Translations under genes and position numbers: made by a program | Assembly: GCA_910589045.1 (NCBI GenBank) | Contig: CAJUSH010000002.1 | Span: forward strand, 5,064-69,063 | Source: an uncultured Eubacterium sp. | GTDB taxonomy: Bacteria > Bacillota_A > Clostridia > Lachnospirales > Lachnospiraceae | Length of the DNA: 64,000 nt | Direction: 5' to 3' | In this document: positions 8,658-16,459 of the stretch, one piece after another | How the letters are laid out: each line of letters starts with the position of its first letter | Position numbering within the stretch: position 1 is the stretch's first letter | Notes under the pieces: generated by a model | The model's database searches: none | The model's input: the letters and a program-made list of their open reading frames with translations, nothing else | What the model was told of the DNA's origin: nothing

Positions 8658-9422
8658 TTACCTCATTTCCTTCTTCCCGAAGCTTCGCACAGCCAGCCAT
8701 AACGCGAGCCCGAAAATCACCGCCGCACAGGGCAAAAACGGGAATGCCGAAAATGCCCTGTGCGTCCCTTTCGCCGTAAAATCATGCAGGGCGCTGGAAA
8801 CCAGATAGCCGCTGTAGCAGTAAGGATAGAACATCCAAAACGGCGTATTTGCAGCGAGGATGCCGGGAATCACCAGCAGCAGGTTCAGTCCTGCCGATAC
8901 AGGGGCTTTTTCAAACAGCACCGTAATCGCCCACATAAGGGCCGTACCGGGCAGCATCGTTAAAAAAAGCCCCAGGCACCATTTCACCAAATCAAGCAGC
9001 GGCAGCGCCTCCGCAATTCCCGTGACATGCACGGCAATGCCCCCGGCGATTACAAACATGGCAAAAAACACGGCCATTTCCAGAAGCAAAAAGAGCAGCA
9101 GAACAAGAAACTTTGCCAGTGACAAAGCGCGGCGGCTCACCGGCAGTGCCAGCATTTTCAAAATTCCGTTGTTTCCGGTTTCGCGTCCCGCGATCATCAC
9201 ACAGACAACAATCAGGGAAAACGGCAGCAAATAATAGGCATAAACAAGGGCGCTCTGGATAAACATCGCGGCCCATGCATCGGTGTACTCCGGCGTGAAA
9301 TAGCTGCTTAAATTGGCGACGCCCGACGCGACCACAAACAGCGGCGCAATAAAAATCAGCGGCACGATTTTTGAGCGCTTCACCTTTCGCAGCTCCATGT
9401 GCAATAATGCAAAAAAATTCAT
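8658..9422 (-). CDS. Lantibiotic/bacitracin-type ABC transporter permease (second)
   Basis: A 254-residue ABC-2 membrane subunit with about six hydrophobic segments, starting with MNFFALLHMELRKVKRSK, the cytosolic amphipathic start typical of LanE/LanG and BcrB permeases. The ATG at 9422 is preferred because GGAGG lies 8 bases upstream; an in-frame ATG 18 bases earlier lacks this. With the neighbouring permease and ATPase it forms an LanFEG-like immunity or peptide-antibiotic export system in the cytoplasmic membrane. Substrate is unknown. It is the last gene of its operon and ends 10 bases before the fab promoter. Confidence 0.8.
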   Translation of the reverse strand: MNFFALLHMELRKVKRSKIVPLIFIAPLFVVASGVANLSSYFTPEYTDAWAAMFIQSALVYAYYLLPFSLIVVCVMIAGRETGNNGILKMLALPVSRRALSLAKFLVLLLFLLLEMAVFFAMFVIAGGIAVHVTGIAEALPLLDLVKWCLGLFLTMLPGTALMWAITVLFEKAPVSAGLNLLLVIPGILAANTPFWMFYPYCYSGYLVSSALHDFTAKGTHRAFSAFPFLPCAAVIFGLALWLAVRSFGKKEMR

Positions 9423-9457
9423 AGTAATCCCTCCAAACATTGTATTTATCGTAAGAA

Positions 9458-10192
9458 TTATTCATAGGAAGCATGCCCTGCGGCCCACAGGCCCGCGGCG
9501 AGAAACAGGGCGGCTTCTGCAAAAGCCGCGGCGGCCACGCTTCCCTGCGGCTGTGCGCTCATTGCGACGGCAGGCCTTAGCATGACGACAAACGGGTGAA
9601 GCAGAAGCAAAGGTGTATCCGCATTTGCGAGCGCCATACCGCTCAAAAAGCCTCCGACCCCGATGCCAAGGGGCACCCACATATTTTCAAAGCGCGAGGC
9701 GGCGAGCACCATAAAGGACAGCACCGGCAGTGCGGTGAGAAAGGAATAGCCCCCAAACACGAGCAGCTCCCGGAACACAAAGGCACCCTCCGGCAGCCGG
9801 CTCGCGCCGATGTTCAGCAGCGCCACATTCTGCAGCAGAACCGCCACGAAAAACATGCCCGTCAGCAGCAGAAATTTGCAGAAATAAATTCCGGAAGCAC
9901 GGATCGGCAGCAGATACATTTTTTTCATGGCATGGCCCTTGAATTCCATGCCGTAAACCATGCAGGCGGCAACGACGATGCCGAACACATTCAGGACGAT
10001 CAGCATCCCGCACAGCTGCGTCAAAAGAATATCCATCGGCGCCAGCGGAAGCCGGAGCAAGGCATCGCCGCGCACCATAAAATTGACAAACGCATAGGCC
10101 GCTCCCAGCACACCAACAGCCAGCAGCGCCGGGATTACTCCCGTGCGTTTTTCCTTCCGAAGCTCGATTATAAATATCTCCCGTATGCTCAT
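9458..10192 (-). CDS. Lantibiotic/bacitracin-type ABC transporter permease (first)
   Basis: A 244-residue polytopic protein with six predicted membrane segments (for example near residues 20-37, 55-80, 105-127 and 140-165). The N-terminus MSIREIFIIELRKEKRTG is the typical cytosolic start of MutE/EpiE-like permeases. Its start codon overlaps the ATPase stop by four bases. The permease pair is dissimilar in sequence, as in LanE and LanG, which suggests a heterodimeric membrane channel. Export of a peptide antibiotic or cell-wall-active compound is inferred from family and context. Confidence 0.8.
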   Translation of the reverse strand: MSIREIFIIELRKEKRTGVIPALLAVGVLGAAYAFVNFMVRGDALLRLPLAPMDILLTQLCGMLIVLNVFGIVVAACMVYGMEFKGHAMKKMYLLPIRASGIYFCKFLLLTGMFFVAVLLQNVALLNIGASRLPEGAFVFRELLVFGGYSFLTALPVLSFMVLAASRFENMWVPLGIGVGGFLSGMALANADTPLLLLHPFVVMLRPAVAMSAQPQGSVAAAAFAEAALFLAAGLWAAGHASYE

Positions 10193-10971
10193 AGCTGTGC
10201 CCTCTGCTTTCTGTTTGCATTGTCCTTCTCGATCATGGCGAGAAACAGCTTTTCCAGATTCGCAGCCTCCGGCTTGCCCTCCGAAGCAAAGCCCGCCCGC
10301 ACCGCAATGCGCCGAAGCTGATCCAGGCTCCCCTCGTACAGCATCCGTCCGTGATTGAGAATCCCGATATCATCCGCAATCAGCTCGATCTCCGAGAGCA
10401 TGTGGGAGGAAATCAAAATGGTACAATGGTACCGCCCTGGCAGGGATTTCACCAGATTTCGGATTTCATGGATACCTGCCGGGTCAAGGCCATTGGTCGG
10501 CTCATCCAGGATGAGGATGGGCGGGCGCCCAAGCAGAGCGCCTGCAAGCCCCAGCCGCTGCTTCATCCCAAGCGAATACTTTTTTGCCAGCCGGCCTCCA
10601 AACTCCCCAAGGCCCACCAGCGCAAGCGCCTCCTCTGCCGCCCCCTCCGGCAGCCCTAAAATCCGGCGGATCAGGTCAAGGTTTTCCAGGCCGGTAAGGT
10701 TTCCGTAGAAGGACGGGGATTCGATAAAGGAGCCGGTCTTTCTCAAAATTTCCAGCCGGTTCTCCGGAAAATGTGCCCCGTCAACCGAAAAGCTCCCCGA
10801 CGTAGGCGCGGTCAGCCCAAGCAGCATCTTCATCGTCGTAGATTTTCCCGCCCCGTTCGGCCCGAGGAAGCCGTAGATGCTGCCCCTTCGAATGTGCATG
10901 GAAACCCGGTCCACCGATGTAAAATGCTTATACCTCTTTGTCAGCTGCTCCGTTGTAATGATATGGTCCAT
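10189..10971 (-). CDS. Lantibiotic/bacitracin-type ABC transporter ATPase
   Basis: A 260-residue nucleotide-binding subunit starting at the ATG at 10971 (MDHIITTEQLTKRYKHF), preceded by AAAGGAG. Walker A GPNGAGKSTT, the Q-loop segment IESPSFYGNLTG (a hallmark of the LanF/BcrA branch), signature YSLGMKQRLGLA, Walker B ILILDEPTNGLD and the H-loop ISSHMLSEIE are all intact. It is the first gene of a three-gene operon divergent from a two-component system. Likely function is resistance to or immunity against a lantibiotic or bacitracin-like peptide. Confidence 0.88.
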   Translation of the reverse strand: MDHIITTEQLTKRYKHFTSVDRVSMHIRRGSIYGFLGPNGAGKSTTMKMLLGLTAPTSGSFSVDGAHFPENRLEILRKTGSFIESPSFYGNLTGLENLDLIRRILGLPEGAAEEALALVGLGEFGGRLAKKYSLGMKQRLGLAGALLGRPPILILDEPTNGLDPAGIHEIRNLVKSLPGRYHCTILISSHMLSEIELIADDIGILNHGRMLYEGSLDQLRRIAVRAGFASEGKPEAANLEKLFLAMIEKDNANRKQRAQL

Positions 10972-11026
10972 AAAAATACTCCTTTCTGTCTCGCAGCCGC
11001 TTTCTTTGCAGCTGTCTTTTTCTGAA

Positions 11027-11086
11027 ATCATACACCGCCAACCTGACAAAAACCTTCCCGGCTCCTTACTTTTACCTTACTTTTTT
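11027..11086 (-). promoter_or_regulatory. ABC exporter promoter with 11-base tandem repeat
   Basis: In the divergent gap the unit CCTTACTTTT(A/T) is repeated head to tail at 11064-11074 and 11075-11085, period 11 bases, as expected for a dimer of an OmpR-type response regulator bound on one helix face. On the minus strand a -10-like TATGAT lies at 11027-11032 with no good -35, and the repeat ends about 31 bases upstream of it, the position expected for an activator. Confidence 0.5.
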
Positions 11087-11096
11087 GCCATGGCAC

Positions 11097-11124
11097 TTCA
11101 AAAAGCGCTCTGCTGTGTTATACT
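11097..11124 (+). promoter_or_regulatory. Promoter of the two-component system
   Basis: -35 TTCAAA (11097-11102), 16-base spacer, -10 TATACT (11119-11124); transcription would start about 27 bases before the response regulator ATG. Confidence 0.5.
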
Positions 11125-11157
11125 GTTCTTACCGATTCAAAGAAGGGATTTAACGGG

Positions 11158-11859
11158 ATGAACCAATCATTTTTGCACACGAAAAAAATTCTGCTGGTGG
11201 ATGATGAGCCGCAGCTGCGCAGACTTCTAATCGAAATTTTATCGGATGAGGGATTTTCGAATCTGACGGAGGCAGGCTCCTTCCTAGGCGGCCTTTCTGC
11301 TGCCAAACAGCAAAAGCCCGACCTTGCCATTCTTGATGTGATGCTGCCGGATGGGGACGGATTTTCACTGATGAAGGAGCTTCGGACATTTACAGACATT
11401 CCGATTATATTTCTGACAGCCCGGGACGAAGCCTCCGACAGGCTTGCGGGCCTCGGGCTCGGCGCTGACGATTATGTAGGAAAGCCTTTTTTGCCGCAGG
11501 AGCTGCTGCTGCGCGTCTACGCGGTTCTGCGCCGATGCTACAAAACGGATGACCCGCTGCTCGAGCTGGAAAACTGCACCGTCGATTTTAGCCGCGCCGA
11601 GGTTTATAAAAACGGAGCAAGTCTCACGCTCACCGCAAAAGAGCACATCCTGCTGGAAACGCTCGCCCGCAATGAAGGAAGAATTGTGAGTATCGATGCC
11701 CTGTGCGAGGCGCTGTGGGGAGACAATCCCTTCGGATATGAAAACAGCCTGAACGCCCACGTCCGGCGCATACGGGAAAAAATTGAAGCCGATCCCTCCA
11801 AGCCCGTCTCACTCATCACCATGAAGGGACTCGGCTATAAGCTAATTGTAAGGAAGTGA
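11158..11859 (+). CDS. OmpR-family response regulator
   Basis: A 233-residue two-domain regulator. The receiver domain (1-125) has the acidic pocket D15/D16, the phosphoacceptor D60 in AILDVMLPDGDG, and K109 in VGKPFLP. The C-terminal winged helix (135-233) has LTAKEHILLETL, the recognition helix SLNAHVRRIREKIE and the wing TMKGLGYKL. Its stop overlaps the histidine kinase start. It is divergent from the peptide-antibiotic ABC operon, a standard arrangement for sensing-and-resistance modules, so those transporter genes are its likely targets, through the 11-base tandem repeat at 11064-11085. Confidence 0.92.
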   Translation: MNQSFLHTKKILLVDDEPQLRRLLIEILSDEGFSNLTEAGSFLGGLSAAKQQKPDLAILDVMLPDGDGFSLMKELRTFTDIPIIFLTARDEASDRLAGLGLGADDYVGKPFLPQELLLRVYAVLRRCYKTDDPLLELENCTVDFSRAEVYKNGASLTLTAKEHILLETLARNEGRIVSIDALCEALWGDNPFGYENSLNAHVRRIREKIEADPSKPVSLITMKGLGYKLIVRK

Positions 11860-13223
11860 ACAGATTGAAAATATTCACCAAATATATTTCAAAATACCTG
11901 CTGTCGTTTATCGGGCTGATTCTCGCGCTCATCGCGCTGAATGCCGCCGCCTTCGTCTTCACCTTTTACAGTGCCATGCACAGGGACTACGGCACTACCT
12001 CCCCGCAGCATATGTCGGAGCGCATCGCAGCGGCCTCCTCTGCCGAAAAAATCACACCGGAAGCAAAAAAAATACTCACTGATCACGGGCTCTGGGCCAT
12101 GTATTTGAATCCGGAGGGTATTTGCAGCTGGACAGCAGCTCTGCCGGAGGAAATTCCGACAGCCTATTCGATTCAGGAGGTTGCCATATTTTCCAGAGGC
12201 TATCTGAAGGATTATCCCGTGTTCGTATGGAGTAAAGCGGATGGCCTGCTGGTCATCGGCTATCCGAAAAACAGCTACATGAAACTTACCGGCAACTACT
12301 TTCCCATCGCCGCGCTGCGCAAATTTCCCCTCTTTTTCGCCTGCACCCTCCTCTTTGATCTGCTGGTTCTGTTTCTTGCCTATTTCCGCTCCAGGACCGA
12401 AATCAGCAAAAATACGGAACCGGTTATCTCCTCCATCGCAGCCCTGGCGGAAGGAAAAAGCATCCGCCTTTCCGTAAACGGCGAGCTGTCGGAAATCGCG
12501 GGCAGCATCAATCAGGTATCCGATATCATCAGCCGCCAGAACCGCGCACGGGCGAACTGGATCAGCGGTGTCTCCCACGATATCCGCACGCCGCTTTCCA
12601 TGATCATGGGATATGCACAGCGGATTGCAGCGGATCCTGCTGCCCACCGGAAAATCAGGGAACAGGCCGCCGTTATATCAAAACAAAGTGTGAAAATAAA
12701 AGATCTGATACAGGATTTGAATCTTGTTTCAAGATTAGAGTATGAGATGCAGCCTCTCGAGAAAACGCCGATTCGTCTCTCAAAGCTGCTGCGCTCCTAT
12801 GCCGTCGACCTGATCAACGGCGGTCTGGAGGAATGCTATTCGATTGAGGTGACGATTGCGCCCGGGGCCGAAGGCCGCAGTATCCCGTGCGATGCAAAGC
12901 TGATTACCCGTGCCGTCAACAACCTGGTCCAAAACAGCATCCACAGCAATCCCGGCGGCTGCTCCATTGCGCTGTCACTGGATGCGGGGGAAGGACAGCT
13001 GATCCTGACCGTTCGTGACAACGGCGTCGGCATTTCGGCCGAACGGCTCGAGGAGCTGAAGCAAAAGCCCCACTATATGGAGAGCACCGACGAGCGTCTT
13101 GATCTTCGGCACGGTCTCGGGCTTCTTCTGGTGCGTCAGATCATCGAGGTGCACGAAGGAAGCCTTGCGATTGACAGCAGGCCGGGCGAGGGATATCAAA
13201 CCAGAATCTGCTTCCCATGCTGA
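11856..13223 (+). CDS. Sensor histidine kinase
   Basis: A 455-residue membrane kinase that starts with GTG overlapping the regulator stop (GTGA). Two membrane helices (about residues 12-35 and 150-172) enclose a small extracellular sensor region of about 115 residues. A HAMP-like linker precedes the dimerisation/phosphoacceptor box with H241 in GVSHDIRTPLSM. The ATPase domain has the N box NLVQNSIHSN, G1 DNGVGIS and G2 GHGLGLL-like (RHGLGLLLV). The architecture fits kinases linked to LanFEG-type exporters. The extracellular ligand cannot be read from sequence. Confidence 0.9.
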   Translation: MNRLKIFTKYISKYLLSFIGLILALIALNAAAFVFTFYSAMHRDYGTTSPQHMSERIAAASSAEKITPEAKKILTDHGLWAMYLNPEGICSWTAALPEEIPTAYSIQEVAIFSRGYLKDYPVFVWSKADGLLVIGYPKNSYMKLTGNYFPIAALRKFPLFFACTLLFDLLVLFLAYFRSRTEISKNTEPVISSIAALAEGKSIRLSVNGELSEIAGSINQVSDIISRQNRARANWISGVSHDIRTPLSMIMGYAQRIAADPAAHRKIREQAAVISKQSVKIKDLIQDLNLVSRLEYEMQPLEKTPIRLSKLLRSYAVDLINGGLEECYSIEVTIAPGAEGRSIPCDAKLITRAVNNLVQNSIHSNPGGCSIALSLDAGEGQLILTVRDNGVGISAERLEELKQKPHYMESTDERLDLRHGLGLLLVRQIIEVHEGSLAIDSRPGEGYQTRICFPC

Positions 13224-13240
13224 CATTTCCGGATATTACC

Positions 13241-13281
13241 GCGGATGCCGCCCGGATGTTTTATTTCCCCGGGGCATCCGC
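13241..13281. terminator. Hairpin downstream of the histidine kinase
   Basis: Perfect 9-base stem GCGGATGCC/GGCATCCGC with a 23-base loop, 18 bases after the kinase stop. There is no T-run after it on the plus strand, so termination is uncertain. Confidence 0.4.
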
Positions 13282-13329
13282 CGCAGCCATTTCACTAAAA
13301 TCAACATAAATAAACGCCTTGTCCAGCTG

Positions 13330-13842
13330 TTAAAGCTCCTCCCGCAGCAGGGAATACATGCAGTAGGAATGAACCTCACCGTTCTTGTAAATGCCGTTGC
13401 GCATCGTACCCTCACAGGTGAAGCCCGCCTTTTCCAGTACACCCCGCGAGCCTGCGTTATCCGCAAAGGGCTCTGCGAAAATGCGGATCATATCGAACCG
13501 GGCAAACGCTTCCCGGCAGATCATTTTCACCGCCCGCGACATAATCCCCCGCCGCCAGTAGTCCTCCGCCAGCCAGTAGCCCAGCTCTCCCGACTTCTCA
13601 TACACATCCTCCATGAGAAAAATGCCGATGCTGCCAACAGCTTTCCCATCCACCTCGATCGCCCGGGTCATCTGCCCCTGACCCTCAGACTCGATGCACT
13701 CGTTCACAAAATAAACCGCATCCGCCAGCAGGTAGGGATGCGGAAACGCATTCCGGAGGTTTTTCGCAATGCTGGGATTGTTGGCCGAGGCCGCAATGTG
13801 CGGGATATCCTCCCTCTTCCATTTTCTTAATGTAAAATCCAT
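13330..13842 (-). CDS. RimJ/RimL-type GNAT N-acetyltransferase
   Basis: A 170-residue acetyl-CoA-dependent acetyltransferase of the RimJ/RimL/SpeG-like branch. It opens with FTLRKWKREDIPHIA, has the core strands ELGYWLAEDYWRRGIMSRAV (acetyl-CoA loop RRGIMS) and the C-terminal NAGSRGVLEKAGFTCEGTMRNGIYKNGE that is typical of this branch. Substrate is unknown (ribosomal protein, amino acid or antibiotic). It is transcribed alone from a good promoter at 13929-13957 and converges with the kinase gene. Confidence 0.9.
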   Translation of the reverse strand: MDFTLRKWKREDIPHIAASANNPSIAKNLRNAFPHPYLLADAVYFVNECIESEGQGQMTRAIEVDGKAVGSIGIFLMEDVYEKSGELGYWLAEDYWRRGIMSRAVKMICREAFARFDMIRIFAEPFADNAGSRGVLEKAGFTCEGTMRNGIYKNGEVHSYCMYSLLREEL

Positions 13843-14167
13843 GTAAACACTTCCTTCCTAAGCTGCAAATTCCGGCTTCACGCCAAAGGCAGCCCTTCTG
13901 ACATTTGGAGCAGATTCCGTATGGAATGATTATACAGCTTCACGGCGGCCAGTGCAACATCCTTACCCGGCGCCTTCAAAGCTTCCAAAACCTTTTACGC
14001 TCCGGGTATCCCGGAAGCAAGCCGCAAAAGGAGGGCCAAAAACCCTCTCTCGGATCTTTGACCCCCCCTGTTTCCCTATGCTCATCCCTGTTTCGCCACT
14101 CACGGCTCAGAGGATAGCTTCACATAAGCTTCCCGTCAAGCTGCTCCGCGGTCAGAAGCTCCGCCAC
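13843..14167. other. Gene-poor 325-base gap with a 17-base direct repeat
   Basis: No credible gene. It holds the acetyltransferase promoter, a C7 tract at 14062-14068, a GC-rich imperfect hairpin around 13999-14018, and a 17-base direct repeat CGCCACTCACGGCTCAG at 14094-14110 and 14162-14178. The second copy overlaps the end of the small gene at 14168, so the first copy looks like a duplicated gene end. Confidence 0.55.
13929..13957 (-). promoter_or_regulatory. Sigma-A promoter of the acetyltransferase gene
   Basis: Minus-strand -35 TTGCAC (13952-13957), 17-base spacer, consensus -10 TATAAT (13929-13934), about 85 bases upstream of the ATG. Confidence 0.7.
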
Positions 14168-14425
14168 TCACGGCTCAGGCGAAAGCTCCACCTCAAACGG
14201 CTCACCGATCTGTACATACGCCTGCGCGCCTTCATCATCGCCCCGGGATAGCTCCTGCGCGTACAGCGTCCGTTTCTTCTTCTCCTTTTTCACCTCTTTT
14301 AAAATTTCGCTCTTATAATGCTTCATCTCTTCCTCACCAGGGCATTCTGACAGAAAATCCCCCTCCGCATGAAGCAGTGTTTTGATTTCGTTTGCCAGCC
14401 GATAGGCTTCTCTGTTCATACTCAT
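14168..14425 (-). CDS. Small charged protein coupled to a sigma factor
   Basis: An 85-residue hydrophilic protein with a strongly Lys/Glu-rich middle (SEILKEVKKEKKKR) and no membrane segment or signal. Its ATG overlaps the sigma factor stop by four bases, so the two are translated together. I do not recognise the family. Position suggests a regulator of the sigma factor; in related Clostridia the gene after such sigma factors often encodes an anti-sigma protein whose cytosolic N-terminus is followed by a membrane helix, and a truncated version of that is possible because the protein stops exactly at a duplicated 17-base sequence. No function is claimed. Confidence 0.65.
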   Translation of the reverse strand: MSMNREAYRLANEIKTLLHAEGDFLSECPGEEEMKHYKSEILKEVKKEKKKRTLYAQELSRGDDEGAQAYVQIGEPFEVELSPEP

Positions 14426-14973
14426 GCCCTCTTCCTTTCTCCAAATTTGCTGCGGATTTTCTTTTTTCCCCGAAAAAGCCGCACATACACATGCTCCCTT
14501 GTCATCCCCAGCGCTTTCCCCGCCGCCTCCACTTCCTGCTCCTCCACAAAAATTTTTCGGAGCAGCTCCTGATCCAGCGGCTTGAGACAGCCGAGGATTT
14601 CCTCTGTCTCCCTCGAGAGCTCCTGATTCGTCAGCGCGAGAAATGCCGGGTCCTCCTGTGAAATCTCAAGCTCTTCAATGGGAACCGTCTGAAATTCCCG
14701 CTGCATCCGGCGCAGCGCATCGATGGCCTCCAAGCGCGCGATTCCCGCCGCCCAATTCGCAAAGCTGCCCTTTTGCCCGTCATAGCAGTCTATGTTTTTC
14801 CAGATGCCGAGAAAAATGTCATTCATGCATTCCTCCACCCGGTCCGGCGCCCCATACAGCCGCTTTTTCACGATCGATGCCAAAAGCCCGCCGTAGGTAT
14901 CGATGACATACAAAATTCCTTCTTCCTTTTTCGCCTTTATCAGGTCTATAAAATTCGTCTCATCTGCTCTCAT
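14422..14973 (-). CDS. Sigma-70 family (ECF-like) RNA polymerase sigma factor
   Basis: A 183-residue alternative sigma factor. Region 2 is recognisable (CMNDIFLGIWKNIDCYD, then FANWAAGIARLEAIDALRR) and region 4 (LGCLKPLDQELLRKIFVEE, then AGKALGMTREHVYVRLFRGKKKI) carries the helix-turn-helix that reads the -35 element. The start at 14973 (MRADETNF) is preferred because GAGGGA lies 7 bases before it. It is coupled to the small gene at 14168. Target promoters are unknown. Confidence 0.88.
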   Translation of the reverse strand: MRADETNFIDLIKAKKEEGILYVIDTYGGLLASIVKKRLYGAPDRVEECMNDIFLGIWKNIDCYDGQKGSFANWAAGIARLEAIDALRRMQREFQTVPIEELEISQEDPAFLALTNQELSRETEEILGCLKPLDQELLRKIFVEEQEVEAAGKALGMTREHVYVRLFRGKKKIRSKFGERKRA

Positions 14974-15112
14974 AAACAGTTCCCTCAAAACAAACTTTTG
15001 TAAGCTTACATCCTATATTCCGTCCGGAAAACGGGAAATCTTACACTTTTTCCTGATTTTCGAAAAAATATCCTGCAAAAATATACTGCCAGAAGCATAC
15101 CACATCCACGTC

Positions 15113-15142
15113 AAAAAAGCACCTGCCGACACTGACAGGTGC
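15113..15142 (-). terminator. Rho-independent terminator after ldh
   Basis: Stem GCACCTG/CAGGTGC (15119-15125 with 15136-15142), loop of 10, followed on the minus strand by six Ts (15113-15118). It is 107 bases beyond the ldh stop and also insulates the sigma factor gene. Confidence 0.85.
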
Positions 15143-15152
15143 TCCTATACCG

Positions 15153-15172
15153 GTAACGATTCAGCCTTCGGC
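15153..15172. repeat. Short dispersed repeat fragment
   Basis: GTAACGATTCAGCCTTCGGC; almost the same 20 bases recur at 58085-58104, where a sigma factor gene is broken. The first ten bases also occur inside the larger element at 28174 and 39781. Confidence 0.45.
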
Positions 15173-15248
15173 TTCCCAGTTACAGCATACATCCCACTTT
15201 AAACGTTTGCTTTCCGTTTCAAAAGCCAGACAGAAGGTACACAGGCAC

Positions 15249-16214
15249 TTACACGCCCTCGTCGTCCAAAACATCCCGCAGCATGGACGCCGATTCCCGA
15301 AGCTTCGCCAGCTCCTCCTGGTTCAGGGGGATCGGCACCTTCATCTCAACACCGTTTTTCCCGAGAATCGCGGGCATGGAGAGCGCCACGTCGGAAATGC
15401 CGTACTCCCCGTACATCATTGACGAGATCGGCAGAATGGACTTCTCGTCGCGCAGAATAACCTCACAGATGCGCTTGACGGACATGGCGATCCCGTAATA
15501 GGTCGCCTGCTTTTTCTCGATAATCTCATAAGCGCTGTTTTTTACTTCCTGTGCGATGCGCGCCGTATTCTCGCTGTGCCGGTAATGTCCCCGCAGCTCA
15601 CAGAAATCGTTCAGCGGTATGCCCGAGATATTGGCGCATGACCACGCGGCGATCTCGCTGTCGCCGTGCTCCCCGACGATAAACGCGTGAACGCTCCGGC
15701 TGTCCACCGTCAGGTGCTGTGCCACCGCCCGCTTTAGCCTCGCCGTATCGAGCACGGTTCCGGAGCCGATCACGCGGTTTTCGGTAAATCCGGAAATGCG
15801 CTGCGCCGTGTACGTTAAAATATCCACCGGATTTGAGACGATCAGCAGGATGCCGCCAAAGCCCGAATCCCTGATCTGCGGAATGAGGGAGCGAAAGATC
15901 GCCACATTTTTGTGAACCAGATCAAGCCTTGTCTCGTCCGGCTTCTGGTTTGCCCCGGCTGTCACCACCACAATTGCCGCATCCTCTATATCGTTATAAT
16001 TTCCCGCGTAGATTTTCGCCGGCGTCGCAAAGGGCACACCGTGGCTGATATCCATCGCCTCCCCCTCGGCACGCTTTTGATCCAGGTCGATGAGCACCAT
16101 TTCCGAAAACATGCCGCTTTGCATCAGCGTAAACGCACAGGTCGCGCCCACGAAGCCGCAGCCCACGACCGCAATCTTCCGCTGGTTGATCCGCTTTTTT
16201 TCCTGTTGATTCAT
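15249..16214 (-). CDS. ldh: L-lactate dehydrogenase
   Basis: Reduces pyruvate to L-lactate with NADH in the cytosol, re-oxidising NADH from glycolysis. The 321-residue protein has the Rossmann motif VGCGFVGAT (residues 17-25), the mobile-loop region with the catalytic Arg in KPDETRLDL, the substrate Arg/Asp region, and the catalytic His in VGEHGDSE. It belongs to the LDH branch rather than malate dehydrogenase because of the GANQKPDETR loop. It is divergent from pyruvate kinase, whose product is its substrate, which makes shared regulation through the 245-base intergenic region plausible. Confidence 0.93.
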   Translation of the reverse strand: MNQQEKKRINQRKIAVVGCGFVGATCAFTLMQSGMFSEMVLIDLDQKRAEGEAMDISHGVPFATPAKIYAGNYNDIEDAAIVVVTAGANQKPDETRLDLVHKNVAIFRSLIPQIRDSGFGGILLIVSNPVDILTYTAQRISGFTENRVIGSGTVLDTARLKRAVAQHLTVDSRSVHAFIVGEHGDSEIAAWSCANISGIPLNDFCELRGHYRHSENTARIAQEVKNSAYEIIEKKQATYYGIAMSVKRICEVILRDEKSILPISSMMYGEYGISDVALSMPAILGKNGVEMKVPIPLNQEELAKLRESASMLRDVLDDEGV

Positions 16215-16288
16215 ATTTTTTTCTCCTTATACTTGCGTTTCCTTTTACATATCTTATAATATTAGTAGCTGTTTGGCGTTTCGTTCAA

Positions 16289-16314
16289 AACAGCTGCTCA
16301 TATAATAAGCTGTT
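16289..16314. promoter_or_regulatory. Palindrome around a consensus -10 between ldh and pyk
   Basis: AACAGCT (16289-16295) and AGCTGTT (16308-16314) flank a perfect TATAAT at 16301-16306 on the plus strand. No good -35 is seen. This could be the pyk promoter with an operator; further AGCTGTTT half-sites lie at 16267. Confidence 0.35.
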
Positions 16315-16459
16315 CAAATGTAATAAAAATATTCATATCAGCTCCCACAGCCGGGAGACGAACAGGAAAATCAAATAAGCTGCTATAAGCGGCTCCCAGG
16401 CAGCGAATAGTAACTCAAATAGCCCGCTTCCTGCGGGAATCAACGAATCGGAGGTAAAC

